NCBI GenBank assembly: GCA_038380435.1
Contig: JAWZYU010000001.1
Span: 13,868,001 to 13,932,000 of the forward strand
Direction: 5' to 3'
Length of the DNA: 64,000 nucleotides
Source: Ryuthela nishihirai
Lineage: Eukaryota; Arthropoda; Arachnida; Araneae; Heptathelidae
Part shown: positions 30,505 to 41,776 of the stretch, piece after piece
How the letters are laid out: every line of letters begins with the position of its first letter
How positions within the stretch are numbered: the first letter of the stretch is position 1
Program-made: the position numbers and the translations under genes
Notes under the pieces: generated by a model
Told to the model about the DNA's origin: nothing
What the model saw: only the letters and a program-made list of their open reading frames with translations
Databases searched by the model: none

Positions 30505-33240
30505 TTCCACCGGTCGGAAGATATTGTTCCGTTCACGGAAGAGGAGGTGGGAGAGGTGATTAATTCTATGGCATTGGGGCTTTACCACTGGCCACTATGG
30601 TTTGACAGTGGAGATTGTGATGCTGTTGTTTAATGAACACAAAGATCTGTTGTTCACCCAGCTCCATAACAACTGTCTGAGAGTGGGACACTTCCCACAG
30701 GCCTGGAAACAGGCTGACCTAGTCCTTTTCAACAAGGCAGGTAGAGATCCGGCAGACATAAGATTCTACAGACCAATATGTCTCTTGCCAGTGATGGGAA
30801 AGATTTTGAGAAACTATTCACAAATAGGATGTATTACCACTGTAGTAAGAACAACTTCCTGAACGACAGGCAATTCGGGTTCAGGACAGACCAGTCCACC
30901 ACTGCCATTATCAAACAGGTGGTGGACATTGATAAGGTGAATAGGGAGAATAAGCTGCACACCCCTCTCATTGCCTTGGATGTGATGGTCACATTTGACA
31001 ATGTCTGGTGGCCGGATATCCTAGGTAGGCTAAAAGATTGTTCTTGTCCCAGGAGCATCTTCATTCTGGTGTCTAATTATCTCAGTAAGAGAATGGTCAC
31101 CTACTCCCATGCCAATGGGGTAGTTTCAAGGAACTTGGACACGGGCTGCCCACAAGGTTCGTGCAGTGGCCCGTTTCTCTGGAACTTAGTTGCACACACG
31201 GCTCTGGAGTTGACCCTACCTGAGGGTGTCTGGCTCCAGGTTTATGCAGACGACGTGCTGCTTCTCGTATCGGCCTCCTCTAGAGCCGTGTTTCCCAACG
31301 TGGGGCCCACGCCCCACAGGGGGGCAATTTGAATGTGAGGGGGGGGGGGTGGAAATTCGAAAATGGACTCGTTCAGAGTTTAACCGTATGACGTAGGATT
31401 AGCGAGCTCGGACAAAAGAAAACCCGAAGATTACATTGTTAGTCGTCATTATCCTTCTTCAAGAGAACAATTAGGGCGCCCATTGCCCTTGCCAAGAATC
31501 AATACAAATTACAGAGGGCTACTTACTGTGTTTCCTCTACAATTCCCTAGTGACTTCTTCCTGAAACCTATCATTTAAGTTACTTCAACGAACAATTTGA
31601 TTTTACATAGGGGGGGGGGACATAAGAATTTTAGAATGTCTTAAGTGGGGCATGGCACAAAAAAGCTTGGGAAACACTGCTCTAGAGCGAGATTGGAGAT
31701 TGCCGGCAATGCAGCACTATCGGTGCTCGAAGGATGGAGTCTACGCTACAAGCTTGGGTTCAGCTGTGCGAAGACAACATCAATTACTGTGGCTAAAAAG
31801 GGTGTCCTTATCAAGAGGTATCCGATCTTTAAACTTAATGGCACGAATATCAGACATATGACGACTTTAAAATACTTGGGGATCACTATGGATGAGAGGA
31901 TGAGCTGGATCCCGCATCTGCAGAACCTTAAGGTAAAATGCATGAAGGTTATGCGCAAACTGGGACGTATGGCTCTCGTCTCATGGGGACTCCGAGGGGA
32001 GGTTCGCAAATAAATTTATTTAAGGGCAACAGAGAGGATTCTGACCTATGGAGCGGGCGCCGAGTACAGCCCGACAGACCACTCCATCATGGGCAGAAAG
32101 TTGTTCGCAGCCTAGAGTCCAGCTTTGCTGCAAATCACCAGGGTTTATAGGTCTGCATCTACCGATGTCCTCCTTGTGATAACAGGGATCCCATCTCTGC
32201 ATTAAATGGTTGGTAAGGAAGCGACCGTATTTAGAGACCTGCAGGTTAGGGAAAAGGCAACATTCCTCGGAGTCCAGTATGACCCTGAGGTCTATGAGGC
32301 TCAGACTGCTAAGTGGGATACTCATCCCACCAAGAGACTGTGTGTCATGGTCTATGGAGTTACCATCAGGAAATCTGCACAGACGGTTCTAAGAGTGATG
32401 ACGGTGTGGGTTTAACCTACACTGTCTACAATCAAGGAGCCAAAGTGCATGATTTTAAGAGGAAGGTTTTTTGAGATAGGAGCTCGGCCATCCAAGCAGA
32501 GCTGCTTGCCATCAGAGAGACCCTGATTTGGGCCCTCAATGACGGCAGTCATAATAACGACATCCGGCTGTATACCGACAGCTGGGCAGCTCTGCAAGCG
32601 CTTGAAGATGTATACAACAGGCATCATACTCTAAATTAGATCAAGCGACTCCTAGGTTCCCAGAACATGCCCAGGATATACTTCTCCTGGATCAAGGCAC
32701 ATGTAGGTCATGAAAGGAATGAGCTGGCAGACTAACTGGACCGCTTAGCAGGTACTAACACCCAACCTGAGATATCTGTAAAGACTTCTAAAAACACCCT
32801 GTAGTCTATCTTAAGTCAAAGAGTTATGGACGAGTGGCTGAGGCTCTGGGATACGACCGAGAATGGTCTTCAAACGAAGACAATCTTACAAAGGGTCGGT
32901 CTATCCTAGATGTCCTCGGACCACTATCTCATGCAGGTACTGACGGGACATGGGAGCTTCCCAGCGTATCTGGAGCGTTTTAAAATCGCTGCCCACAGTA
33001 ACTGCGGTTGTGGGGCTCCAGACACAGATGTCGGGCACTACATCCTCCGGTGCTCGATCACGGAAGGGTTTGCTAACGAACTAAGAAGCTCCCAAGCAAT
33101 CAGTAAGGTAGCAGGTGGGGCAGTCACAGTGTCCATCAGGAGTGCTCGAATCAGGGCCCATCTGAGGGACATGGACTGGCTCGTCTGTCAGCCTCCAGGA
33201 ATCACTCCTTTGACACCGTAGCTGCTTTCACCCTACTACT
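30505..33240 (+). pseudogene. R1/I-group LINE ORF2 (RT and RNase H region), decayed
   Basis: Blocks in order: FTEEEVGEVINSMAL (about 30533), a YRPICLLPVMGK-like block (30770), FGFRTDQSTTAIIKQV (30870), LIALDVMVTFDNVWW, the R1-typical GCPQGSCSGPFLWNLV (31145), and YADDVLLLVSASSRA (31244-31285), which carries the catalytic YADD. After a hAT MITE (31286-31679) the frame resumes with ARLEIAGNAALSVLEGW and LKYLGITMDERMSWIPHLQN. An RNase H-like section follows (about 32470-32760: AIQAELLAIRE, LYTDSWAALQAL, FSWIKAHVGHERNELAD). The C-terminus has a CCHC-like knuckle CGCGAPDTDVGHYILRC (about 33003-33050). Several stops and frame changes make it inactive. GCPQGS with FLWNL and the RNase H section point to the R1/I group rather than RTE. 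Confidence 0.88.
31286..31679. mobile_element. hAT-type MITE inside the R1-like LINE
   Basis: A 394-bp insert with short terminal inverted repeats (CCGTGTTTCCCAA left, CAGTGTTTCCCAA right when inverted) and subterminal GGGGC / GCCCC blocks. It is flanked by identical 8-bp copies of CTCTAGAG (31278-31285 and 31680-31687), the target duplication size of hAT elements. Removing the insert and one CTCTAGAG restores the LINE frame from VSASSRA into RLEIAGNAA, which confirms the boundaries. No transposase inside, so it was mobilised in trans. Confidence 0.95.
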
Positions 33241-33435
33241 TATCTTCATATCTTTCAGGAATCACTCCTTTGACACCGTAGCTGCTTTCACCCTACGACT
33301 TATCTTCATATCTTTCAGGAATCACTCCTTTGACACCGTAGCTGCTTTCACCCTACTACTTATCTTCATATCTTTCAGGAATCACTCCTTTGACACCGTA
33401 GCTGCTTTCACCCTACTACTTATCTTCATATCTTT
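33196..33435 (+). repeat. 60-bp tandem repeat, 4 units, at the LINE 3' end
   Basis: The unit starts CAGGAATCACTCCTTTGACA and ends TTATCTTCATATCTTT. It is repeated four times in exact register (33196, 33256, 33316, 33376) with a single visible base change (CTACGACT for CTACTACT). The first unit overlaps the last codons and stop of the LINE ORF2. Terminal tandem repeats are known for some non-LTR elements. Confidence 0.97.
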
Positions 33436-33494
33436 CTAGCTGGACTGCTCTGCACCCCCTTTAACACCACCCATACTCTAAGTCCCTACTGGTA

Positions 33495-33707
33495 CTGTCG
33501 CTTAAAAAAGTATCCGAACACTACGGTTGATTACAAAATTCAGAAAAAATATCTGGCAACGATTTTTTTAGAAATTAGTGATCTGGCAACCTTCGTGTCA
33601 CGTGACACGAAGGTTGCCAGATCACTAATTTCTAAAAAAATCGTTGCCAGATATTTTTTCTGAATTTTGTAATTAACCGTAGTGTTCGGATACTTTTTGA
33701 GCTACTG
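33495..33707. mobile_element. Foldback MITE, near-perfect 213-bp palindrome
   Basis: Almost the whole element is one inverted repeat centred on CACGTG within TTCGTGTCACGTGACACGAA. The outer ends match the motif CAGTnGCTCAAAAAAGTATC and are bounded by TA (33493-33494 and 33708-33709), as for Tc1/mariner-type MITEs. Other copies: 41268-41458 (centre damaged) and 52201-52352 (right end lost). Confidence 0.95.
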
Positions 33708-33711
33708 TACA

Positions 33712-34245
33712 AGTGCAAACCTTCATCTTCTACTTCCAGGCTTCTCATGCAACTCGTGTATTATCGGAAGACGGAATACGAGTTTTCCCCATGGGGTGCG
33801 AGTCCTTCGGGACCCGCCCCCCCCACCCCAATTATTGAGAGGTGTCACCTACTGGACATCGTTACTGACCAAGTACACCCCTTTATGGCGACTGTATTCC
33901 CTGGCGGAGATGGCAGCTTTGAACAAGACAATGCCCCCTGTCACACTGCGAAGAAGGTTCAGGAATGGTTTCTAGAACATGATAAGGGATTCCATTTATT
34001 GCCATGGCCCCAAAATTAGTAGGATATGAATCCTATCCAGCATTTGTGGTTTGATTTGGGGAAACGGGTACGAACAAGCATTACCCCAACCACGTAATTT
34101 ACGGGAACTGCTGAATCTTCTGTTGCAGTCATATTACCAAATATCAAGCGACATCTACCAACATCTCGTTGAATCTATGCATCATCGGGTGAGAGTTCTT
34201 TTGGCGGCGAGAGGAGGACCTACTCATATTAGGTAGGTGGTTTTC
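33712..34245 (+). pseudogene. Tc1-like transposase, C-terminal fragment
   Basis: The frame 33747-34019 includes DQVHPFMATVFPGGDG followed by FEQDNAPCHTAKKVQEWF, the block with the second catalytic Asp. After a stop, DMNPIQHLWF replaces the usual NPIEHLW, so the third catalytic residue Glu is Gln, and the final block YASSGESSFGGERRTY-like is out of frame. The N-terminal two thirds and both terminal repeats are missing. It directly adjoins the foldback MITE. Confidence 0.88.
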
Positions 34246-35247
34246 TGTATTATTAGGTATATGTCTTTTGTTCAAAAACCATTACTTGCTATCGTTTATT
34301 CCTCTCTGTGTGGGAGGTTATCTTCCCCCCCCCCCTCTCCGTATAACAATGGTACTCTAAGTATTTAAAAAAGTACAACGTAATGTATTAAAAATCGATC
34401 ACGGTCACAAATAATACGAAGCGGGAGGATTATTTTTTCATCCCTCCCGTAAAACATCATATGAAGGAATTTGTATTTAAAAGTGTCATTTCTGAAGTGC
34501 AAAAATCCCTTATATGCTTCTACATATGGCCTTCATATGGGGAACTGAAGGCATCAGGAATTTGCCTTCCCGGAAAGGAAATTGGCTGGCTCTTGGAATT
34601 AAAAAAAATAAAACACTTAAGAATCTCTTGGAAAACTTAAGAATCTCATGCAGGTACTGACGGGACATGGAGGCCAAGGTCCACGTGGCCCCCTCCTTAT
34701 GACAGCCACTGACCAGGACAACAATTCTATGAGCTGCACATAAAAGCTGGCAATCGCTCACTTTCGAACAATTCCATATGGTGTTTTTAAGCTGCTATAT
34801 TTTTTTTTAGAGATTGAAAAGTTATCCGAGAAATAACGGACAACCTGAGTCACAACCTTCTCAGTTCTCTAATCCTTGCAGTTTAAACATAGGTGAATTT
34901 AATGGTTTTGAGGCACGATAATATTGCTATTTAGGCCCAAATTAATTCTGAATTCATTATTCAATAATTAATTCATATTTTTCATGAAATAAAATTAAAA
35001 ATAATGAATGAAATTAAAATGCAAATTAAAAATAAACATTCATCAATTGTAATGGGATCCTATATGGGAAACAATTTCAAAAAGTAAATTATCTAACAAT
35101 TTTATATTAATCAGAAGTAGATGATGCTTTGAATATTGAGCAGGAACTCCTGGTTAGAAAAAAGAATTAACCTTATAAAATAGAAACACCTTTATCAGAA
35201 ATAGCTTTGCAATTAATGTTCCTTTGTGGGCACATCATACGTCATAT
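34246..35247. other. Non-coding DNA
   Basis: No gene. A 24-base patch CATGCAGGTACTGACGGGAC plus ATGG at about 34648-34671 is identical to part of the R1-like LINE at about 32930, an isolated scrap perhaps captured during break repair. 34900-35240 is AT-rich. Confidence 0.45.
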
Positions 35248-35776
35248 TGTTGCAAATTTAAAAAGGATGAACACTGAGCGTGGGTATAAATAAGTATATT
35301 TTACAATACAAATTACAATACAATAAAAATTATTACAAAAGTATGGATGAAATAACTTATAAACAAACTAAATACTATCATACATAAAGTAATAACTTTT
35401 TCCTATAGAACAGTTAAGACCAACTCTGTCTGTTCGACTAAATTATTGTCTCTTCACTTTGATTGCCATGTCTCTTGAATATCTTTACCTTAGGCGTAAA
35501 CAATCCTTTTATGTCACTGGATTTTACACCAATAAAACTAAGCAATCACCACATGAAAATATCTCTTCTTTTTGACTATTGTGCACTGATTGGACTATTT
35601 ATACCTCCTTTTAGATCTCCACAATTTTAACATTGTAGTTCCATCATTCTTAATTTTCAGATCGGTTCTATGCTCCAATTCGTTTGTTACATAAATCTCA
35701 CGCAGAAGCATAGGCGAGCGTTCATGTCACGTTTTTTTTTTATAAAGTCACTGCAGCGCGTTCATCTGTCGTAACA
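35248..35776. mobile_element. Solo LTR candidate, family B (copy 1)
   Basis: 529 bp starting TGTTGCAAAT and ending CGTAACA, with ATAT on both sides (35244-35247, 35777-35780). It is the reverse complement of 48196-48722, which also has ATAT flanks. TG...CA ends, matched length and a 4-bp duplication fit a solo LTR. No internal region is found nearby, and the transcriptional orientation is unclear. Confidence 0.7.
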
Positions 35777-37278
35777 ATATATACATGGATCATACATCTA
35801 CATCATACATGGGAATTGAAAGGAGCAAAATTAAAATCATTCCGAAGAGAATTTGAAAATAAAAGAAACACTGAAAATTGCTATTAAGGTTGGACGTTTT
35901 GAACTCTTTCTGCTGTTTACGAATCTATAAGTCTTTCTTTAAAACATTTCGTTGGTTTACTTGTCGATTACCACCTTTCCTGCATCTTTTCCTTGAACGA
36001 TTAATTAATCCTTTGCGGTGCATTGAATGGAGTGCGAAGCGGGCAAAGTGACGTTTGTGCTTTTCGTTGCAACTCTTCGGACTGCATTCAAGAGTGAATG
36101 AAGCCGGGTTCGCTTCTGTCCACCTCAACAATAAAGCAGCAGTTACGGTAGGCAAAGCGATCGCTCTTCTGCGCAGAGCGGTGTCGTCGCGATACTATAC
36201 GGGACAGCGACTCGTAATTGAGGATTTCCGTCCCCACAGCGCCCGTGCATTGTACGCCCCGTCACGTCTGTCGGCGTCTAAATAAACCACCAGCGAAGGA
36301 AGACAGAAATGAATGAGACGGTGGAGCTCTATAGCACAACGACATCGATCATGGGGAATGGATGTGGGCGCGCGCTGATCCAACGTACCGACTCTCGATG
36401 TCACGAGTTGCTCTGCAGCACGAGCAACGAGGTATCATCCTCAGACAATCGCAGAGCTTGAAAAATGAGTGAGGAGTAACAGCTCATCAAGGAAGTGCAG
36501 CATTATAACTTAATCCATCCATTATAGCTTTTTCCTCTTCAAGGAAAGGAAAGGCCAGTGAACAAATGGCGCTTCAGTGGTGTGACGGACAGGAAGGACT
36601 CGGTTTAGGAAACATCCGTCAGAAAAACGTTGAAGTTCGGCGAAGAGCCGTGTAGACAAATAAGTAATTTTTGATAAATTTTCCACTTTATTTCCTTACG
36701 GATCATCCCGCACCATTAATAAGTTTCGCTTCCTGTTCTGCTGCCAAATGGAATAAAAATTTCGCGTCTCTTAGGGAAGAAAGGAAGTAAACAATACAAT
36801 AAAAAGCCAGCTTCAGATATGATCGATTATACCAAACTTCTAGAAGAGAAATATTATCTTAATTAATCCTCTCAAGTACTCTGATTACGTTAACGCCCAG
36901 TATTAAATTGTTTATACCAAGTCACAAAAATTTATCTCTGAGAAATTTTGCTCAAATTGATCTGTTGTTACTATTTTTGACTTGAATATTAATATCGTTT
37001 AATACGATTGCTTTATTTCAAATTTCTTGAATCTCTGATTATATTCTTCTGAAGTTTACACCTTATCATTCACCTTGTGATTTTTGACTGCATACATAAT
37101 GTTAGAGCAGTATCAGTTATCAAATTTTTACTTCAAAAATAGAAATTCTCATTTAGGTTTACATGTTTCTTATTTCCGTATGTAAAATCTTTGCGCAGGC
37201 AAAAATTATCATTATTTTCAGTGCATTTTCAGACTGGAATATTAAGGCACAATTTACATATCAAAGTTTCTTCCTACA
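35777..37278. other. Unassigned DNA with a CpG-rich patch
   Basis: Bases 35990-36660 are clearly richer in G+C and CpG than their surroundings (for example CGATCGCTCTTCTGCGCAGA and GACGTCTGTCGGCGT-like runs) and have short open frames on both strands (36055-36285 plus; 35925-36155 and 36195-36404 minus), none recognisable. This could be a promoter or first-exon region of a host gene or part of an unknown element. The rest (36700-37278) is AT-rich. Confidence 0.4.
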
Positions 37279-37280
37279 TA

Positions 37281-38464
37281 CACCGAAAGCCAAAACATTA
37301 TAACCAGCGCATCTTTATGCAAATCGGAGCAATTGCAGGGAAACGACGGCACGTGTGAAGCTCATGAAATGGTATAAATAACACTTAATACCCAGCTCTG
37401 TTAATCAGTGTTCTTCTTCTTCTTCAGATGGGAAAGGCAGCGGACTTAAGTGAGTTTGACAAAAGTCAAATAGTAAATGTCCAGACGACTGAGTCAGAGC
37501 ATTTCCGAGACGGCAAGTCTTCTGGGATGGATCGGTCAGCGTGGTTAGTACCTTCAAAAAGTGATCCGAGGAGGGAAAAATCGCAAACCGCCGGCAAGGT
37601 ATGGGTCGACCACTGCTCACCAATGCTAGAGGTGAGCGAAGGCTATCCTTTATGGATATTGTGCCACAACTCGCCAGTAATTTGAATACTGGTGACGGGA
37701 GTAATGTGTCACAACACACAATACATCAAACTCTGTTGTAAATGGGGCTGCATAGCCGCAGGCCACTATGAGTGCCCCTGCTAACCTCGATTCACCGTCA
37801 AAAGCGCCTACAATGGGCATGCGAGCATCAAAACTGGACCTTGAATGATTGAAAGAAGGTCGTCTGATCTGATGAATCTCGTTTCCTGTTGCATCATGTG
37901 GACAGTCGGTACATGTGCGTCGTTTACCTGGGAAAGTGTTGGCATCAAGTGCACCATGGGACGGAAATAAGCTGATGGAGGAAGTGTAATGCAATGTCTT
38001 GCTGGGAAACCTTGGGGCCAGTCATTCATGTGCAGGAAACTATGACATCTACCACATACCTAAACATCATTGAAGACCAGGTACATGGCAACGGTATTGC
38101 CCTCTAGTAGTGCCTTGTTTCAGCAGGATAATGCGTCATGCCACACTGCTCGGATTGTTCTAGAATGGTTCGCGGAACACGAGGAAGACTTCCAGGTATT
38201 GCCCTGACCTCCAAATTTTCCAGACATCAATCCATTCGAGCATCTGTGGTTTGTGTTGGAGCAGCATATCCTATCTGCGGCAGCTCAACCACATAACTTA
38301 CAAGAGCTAAAGGATCTGCTGGTAACGTGTTGGTATCGGATACTACTAGATACCTTTAGAAATCTTGTAGCGTCCATGCCTCGCTGGGTAGGAACTGTTT
38401 TGGTGGCACGTGGAGGATCAACATCATATTAGGCAGGTGGTCATAATGTTTTGGCTGTTCGGTG
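37281..38464 (+). mobile_element. Tc1-like DNA transposon, second family, inactive
   Basis: 1184 bp between TA dinucleotides (37279-37280 and 38465-38466). Terminal inverted repeats begin CACCGAA and share GCCAAAACATTAT. The transposase reading starts near 37428 (MGKAADLSEFDKSQIV, helix-turn-helix region) and soon loses frame. Later blocks are FQQDNASCHTARIVLEWF (second catalytic Asp, about 38118) and DINPFEHLWFVLEQ with the third residue, Glu, intact (about 38224), ending LVARGGSTSY. Several frame changes inactivate it. The ends differ from the element at 19644, so this is a separate family. Confidence 0.92.
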
Positions 38465-38466
38465 TA

Positions 38467-39152
38467 TGCTGTGAAAAGATTTATAATAATCAATTCATTG
38501 ATCAAAGATTTGAATCATCAAGAAATGTCCTTTCGTTTGTGGTTAAGAGAGTTGCAGTTAACTAAGATGACCTCTCCAAGTAGGTGTGAATATGAGCAGG
38601 GACATCTTTAGAATTTTGATTTACTGAATAATGAATCTACAAAAATATACATTCTAAAATTCAATTAAATGTTTAGGAACTAAACGTAGAAATAAGTTAC
38701 TTGTGTTGCATGAAATTGCAAAATTGAGTACGAAATAACAGATTCCGTTTGATCAAATATGAATTTAATGAAAATTAAAGAGTTTTAAACATGGTTTATT
38801 ATTCATTAATTTCAATTCACTTAGAACTTTATATTATAATGTGAGAGCAGCAGATATCAGAGAGGTTTAATAAATAACATTAGCTATTGATTTCGTTCAG
38901 ATAGGTCGTCCCTAAATCTTGTTATGAAACAGAGTTCCCTTTCCTTAACAATCATCGAATAGATAGTGGTGGGATAATTTTTCTTCCCGTTAAAAAACAA
39001 ACACAAAAATATCTCATCATTTATTGCAAAACATGAGATATTTTAATTTTCTTTATTAAAAAGGAGTAACTGTTGATCTAAACTGCGATTTTAAAAATAA
39101 ATGCATATTTTTCTCTGTAGTAATACTAGACAACAGTTCTTCTTTAGATGTA
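38467..39152. other. AT-rich non-coding DNA
   Basis: Nothing recognised. A small imperfect inverted repeat AATATCTCAT ... ATGAGATATT lies at about 39007-39041. Confidence 0.45.
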
Positions 39153-39848
39153 CATGGCTATTTTTCTTTTTTTTCTACCCTGCTGAGTCACCAGGACCCT
39201 GACAACCACACAGGGTCCTGGTGCTGACCATATAAACCCACTGGACTGGACAGATATATGGCTCTGAGCTTGATTATGGATCCTGATTTTGCTGCACTGG
39301 TGGGCTTCTGTGGAGGGAAAATCTTCCGCTGTGTTTTCTGTTTGTTTGTGGGTTGACAGCCCCAAGTGAATAGATTCACAGGATATGTTTATCAGCTGGT
39401 GGATAATCCTGAGCAGAGGTAATCGCAGGCACCTGAACTCTTTGCTTCTATTGACATCGTCAAAGTCTACATTGGAGGAAGTCTTCCAGTGTAGATGGCT
39501 TCAGCCTTTAATGGTGGGGGAACGGGTCTTTGCCCCCATGTCTGCGATTAGGGGGCTGTTTGATATTGTCGGCATTCCCTCTCTCAATAAACATAGTTTC
39601 TTTAAACATCCCACTAACCATTTTCTCTCCATAGGTAGTTTGGAATGTGAGTACTCTGCACAGAGCTTTTTCTCTTGATGTCCTCACACAAGAATTCCAC
39701 CATTATAATTTAGATATTCTCGGCTTGCAAGAGACCAGATGGACAGATAAAGGTCAGACTCTTAAAAATAATCTAAAATTTCTCTTTTCAAGGAGGGACG
39801 ACAGTAAGCATCACCAAGGCGTGGGTCTGCTTCGCAGCAGACACATAT
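39153..39848 (+). pseudogene. RTE-type LINE, 5' leader and endonuclease start only
   Basis: About 490 bp of leader match the leader of the 44.2-kb copy (CACACAGGGTCCTGGTGCTG, GGATCCTGATTTTGCTGC, TGTTTATCAGCTGGTGGATA), followed by the endonuclease start through LDILGLQETRWTDKG to KHHQGVGLLRSRH. It stops at about 39848. A LINE copy with the 5' end but no 3' end cannot come from simple 5' truncation, so a deletion or rearrangement is implied. Confidence 0.88.
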
Positions 39849-41265
39849 ATATCGGATCTGGATAGAGAAAAGGGATCCACTAAACAGCTCTTAGGAGATT
39901 AGATTAAGTGTTTTAGGAATTAGCAAGTGTAAAAGAGAGGAGGTTTTGTTTTTAAATTATTCATAATTAGCTTGTTTACTTCAAACTACTTCGATTTTTT
40001 ATAGTTTTAATTTTATTTATGTTTGCAAATTGGTTATGGAATTTTAAGACTGAAAGTTCTATTATATGCGTATAAATATGATGTGATTTTAAAATTATTT
40101 TCTGAAACATTTGGCAAATCATTTAGGACCATGTTCCTAATATCCATATGCCTATGTAGCTGAATGCGAGCAAGTGAGGAGAGAAATGGCAGAGCTCTGA
40201 AAAATTCCACCTAGGGGCAATTCGGTTCGTATAGCTCAGGAAAATTATAAAATATCAGACCCGATATGGTGCCCAGGTGTAATTCGGAAATCAAGAAGAA
40301 TCTCAGAAAAAATATGACATTCGTATTCTTATGTTGAAGATTGAATACGGATCTAACACCATTCTAGAAATCAGTCTGCGCTGAAGGCACCGATTCACTT
40401 CTTGTGTGGGATACGACCAATGGCACCAGGAGTGATCCCTGAGGTAGTACTCTATAAATGAAAGGCAAATATGAACTCACAATATCTGTATACACTATCT
40501 GAGATCTGTTCGTCAAATATTTAAAGCCCTCCACGGTTTTATCCGCGGGTATCCGCCACATTTAAAATTTCTCGGCGGATAAAAGATTAATGACAACCAG
40601 GATAGTGTATAAAATCGCGGGTAAACAGTTAACGTTAACGTGAATGGCAGATTTGATCAGAATAGCAGGAATAGGGGCAAACATTACTGCATTTATTGAT
40701 GGCTGGCATGATGGGGAAACACTTATTTGAGAAATAAAGAAAAGACTTTTGTTTGAAAATTCAGTGATGATATTCACTTTAAAAAGGAAACAAAATGCAA
40801 TGGAATAAAGCGAGAAATTAAAAAAAAATGTATCCTATATGTAAGAAGCGCAATCCACACAAAGAAGAATTTAAGTTTCCAAAATTACCAGGGAACTGCG
40901 TAAAAAACTGGAATTAAATCTGAAAATTTAAGTCGTGGAGATCGCAAAGTTTGCATTGTAAAAAATAGATGGGTTATCGGGTAAGAGGAAGAAATGTCTT
41001 CCCACCAATTGCGGATAAGTGCATTTAAAAGAGCAAAATTTACTGAGAAGAATTTTACCAAAGTGGATTTAGGTAAATTTTTGTATAATATTTAGTAAAG
41101 CACATGTTTCTGAAATAGAGACTTATTTTTTATCAGAGTATTTTTTCCGTTAATTATGGGCCATTAATAAACCATTAGACTGATTTTTTTCACTCACAAA
41201 CATACATCAGACCTTATCATATATTTTTACATTTAAAAACCTCAACGGTTATTAAGTAGCCAATG
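39849..41265. other. Unassigned DNA
   Basis: No gene identified. TTATCCGCGGGTATCCGCCA at about 40541 looks like the GCGGATA blocks of hAT subterminal regions. Fragments near 40830-41050 (KKRNPHKEEFKFPKLPGNC and SRGDRKVCIVKNRWVIG) may be decayed transposase coding, not assignable. A broken hAT element covering this region is possible. Confidence 0.35.
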
Positions 41266-41267
41266 TA

Positions 41268-41458
41268 GAGTCGCTCAAAAAAATATCCGAACATTATGGT
41301 TGATTACAGAATTCAGAACAAATATCTGGCAACGATTTTTTTAAGAAATTAGTGATCTGGCAACCTTCGTTTACGTAATTTCTAAAAAAATCGTTGCCTG
41401 ATATTTTTTCTGAATTCTGTAATCAACCATAGTGTTCGAATATTTTTTTGAGCGACTG
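41268..41458. mobile_element. Foldback MITE, copy with damaged centre
   Basis: Same family as 33495-33707, bounded by TA (41266-41267, 41459-41460). The central TTCGTGTCACGTGACACGAA is reduced to TTCGTTTACG, and the right arm has lost its inner part, shortening it to 191 bp. Confidence 0.9.
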
Positions 41459-41776
41459 TACGTTGCTACTGATAAAGATTTGCGGATAAGATGTTGCAGA
41501 AGCGGGTGCGGATAAAGTTTTTGCTCTCTGCGCAGGGATCTACAAATATTTTTTTTATCCACTTTAGCGTAACAACCTCTTGCACTAGGGAAATAAATTT
41601 TAACTTTGTATCGAATGAAGAAGTAAACGAAACATATCACTTGAAACATTTTGGTTATGTTGAAAATTATTCAAAATTGTTTCTTTAAAATCAATAATTT
41701 TATTATGAGATATTTCCTAAAATCAAGCTAATAATTTGTAATCGACTACACACATGACAAAATGTAGATAGACCTG

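Noticed and set aside
33241..33435. CRISPR-like array
   Set aside because: The 60-bp units are adjacent without spacers; a plain tandem repeat in a eukaryotic LINE.
40830..41050. THAP or BED zinc-finger transposase
   Set aside because: A few Cys and basic residues suggest it, but spacing does not fit and stops intervene; not supportable.
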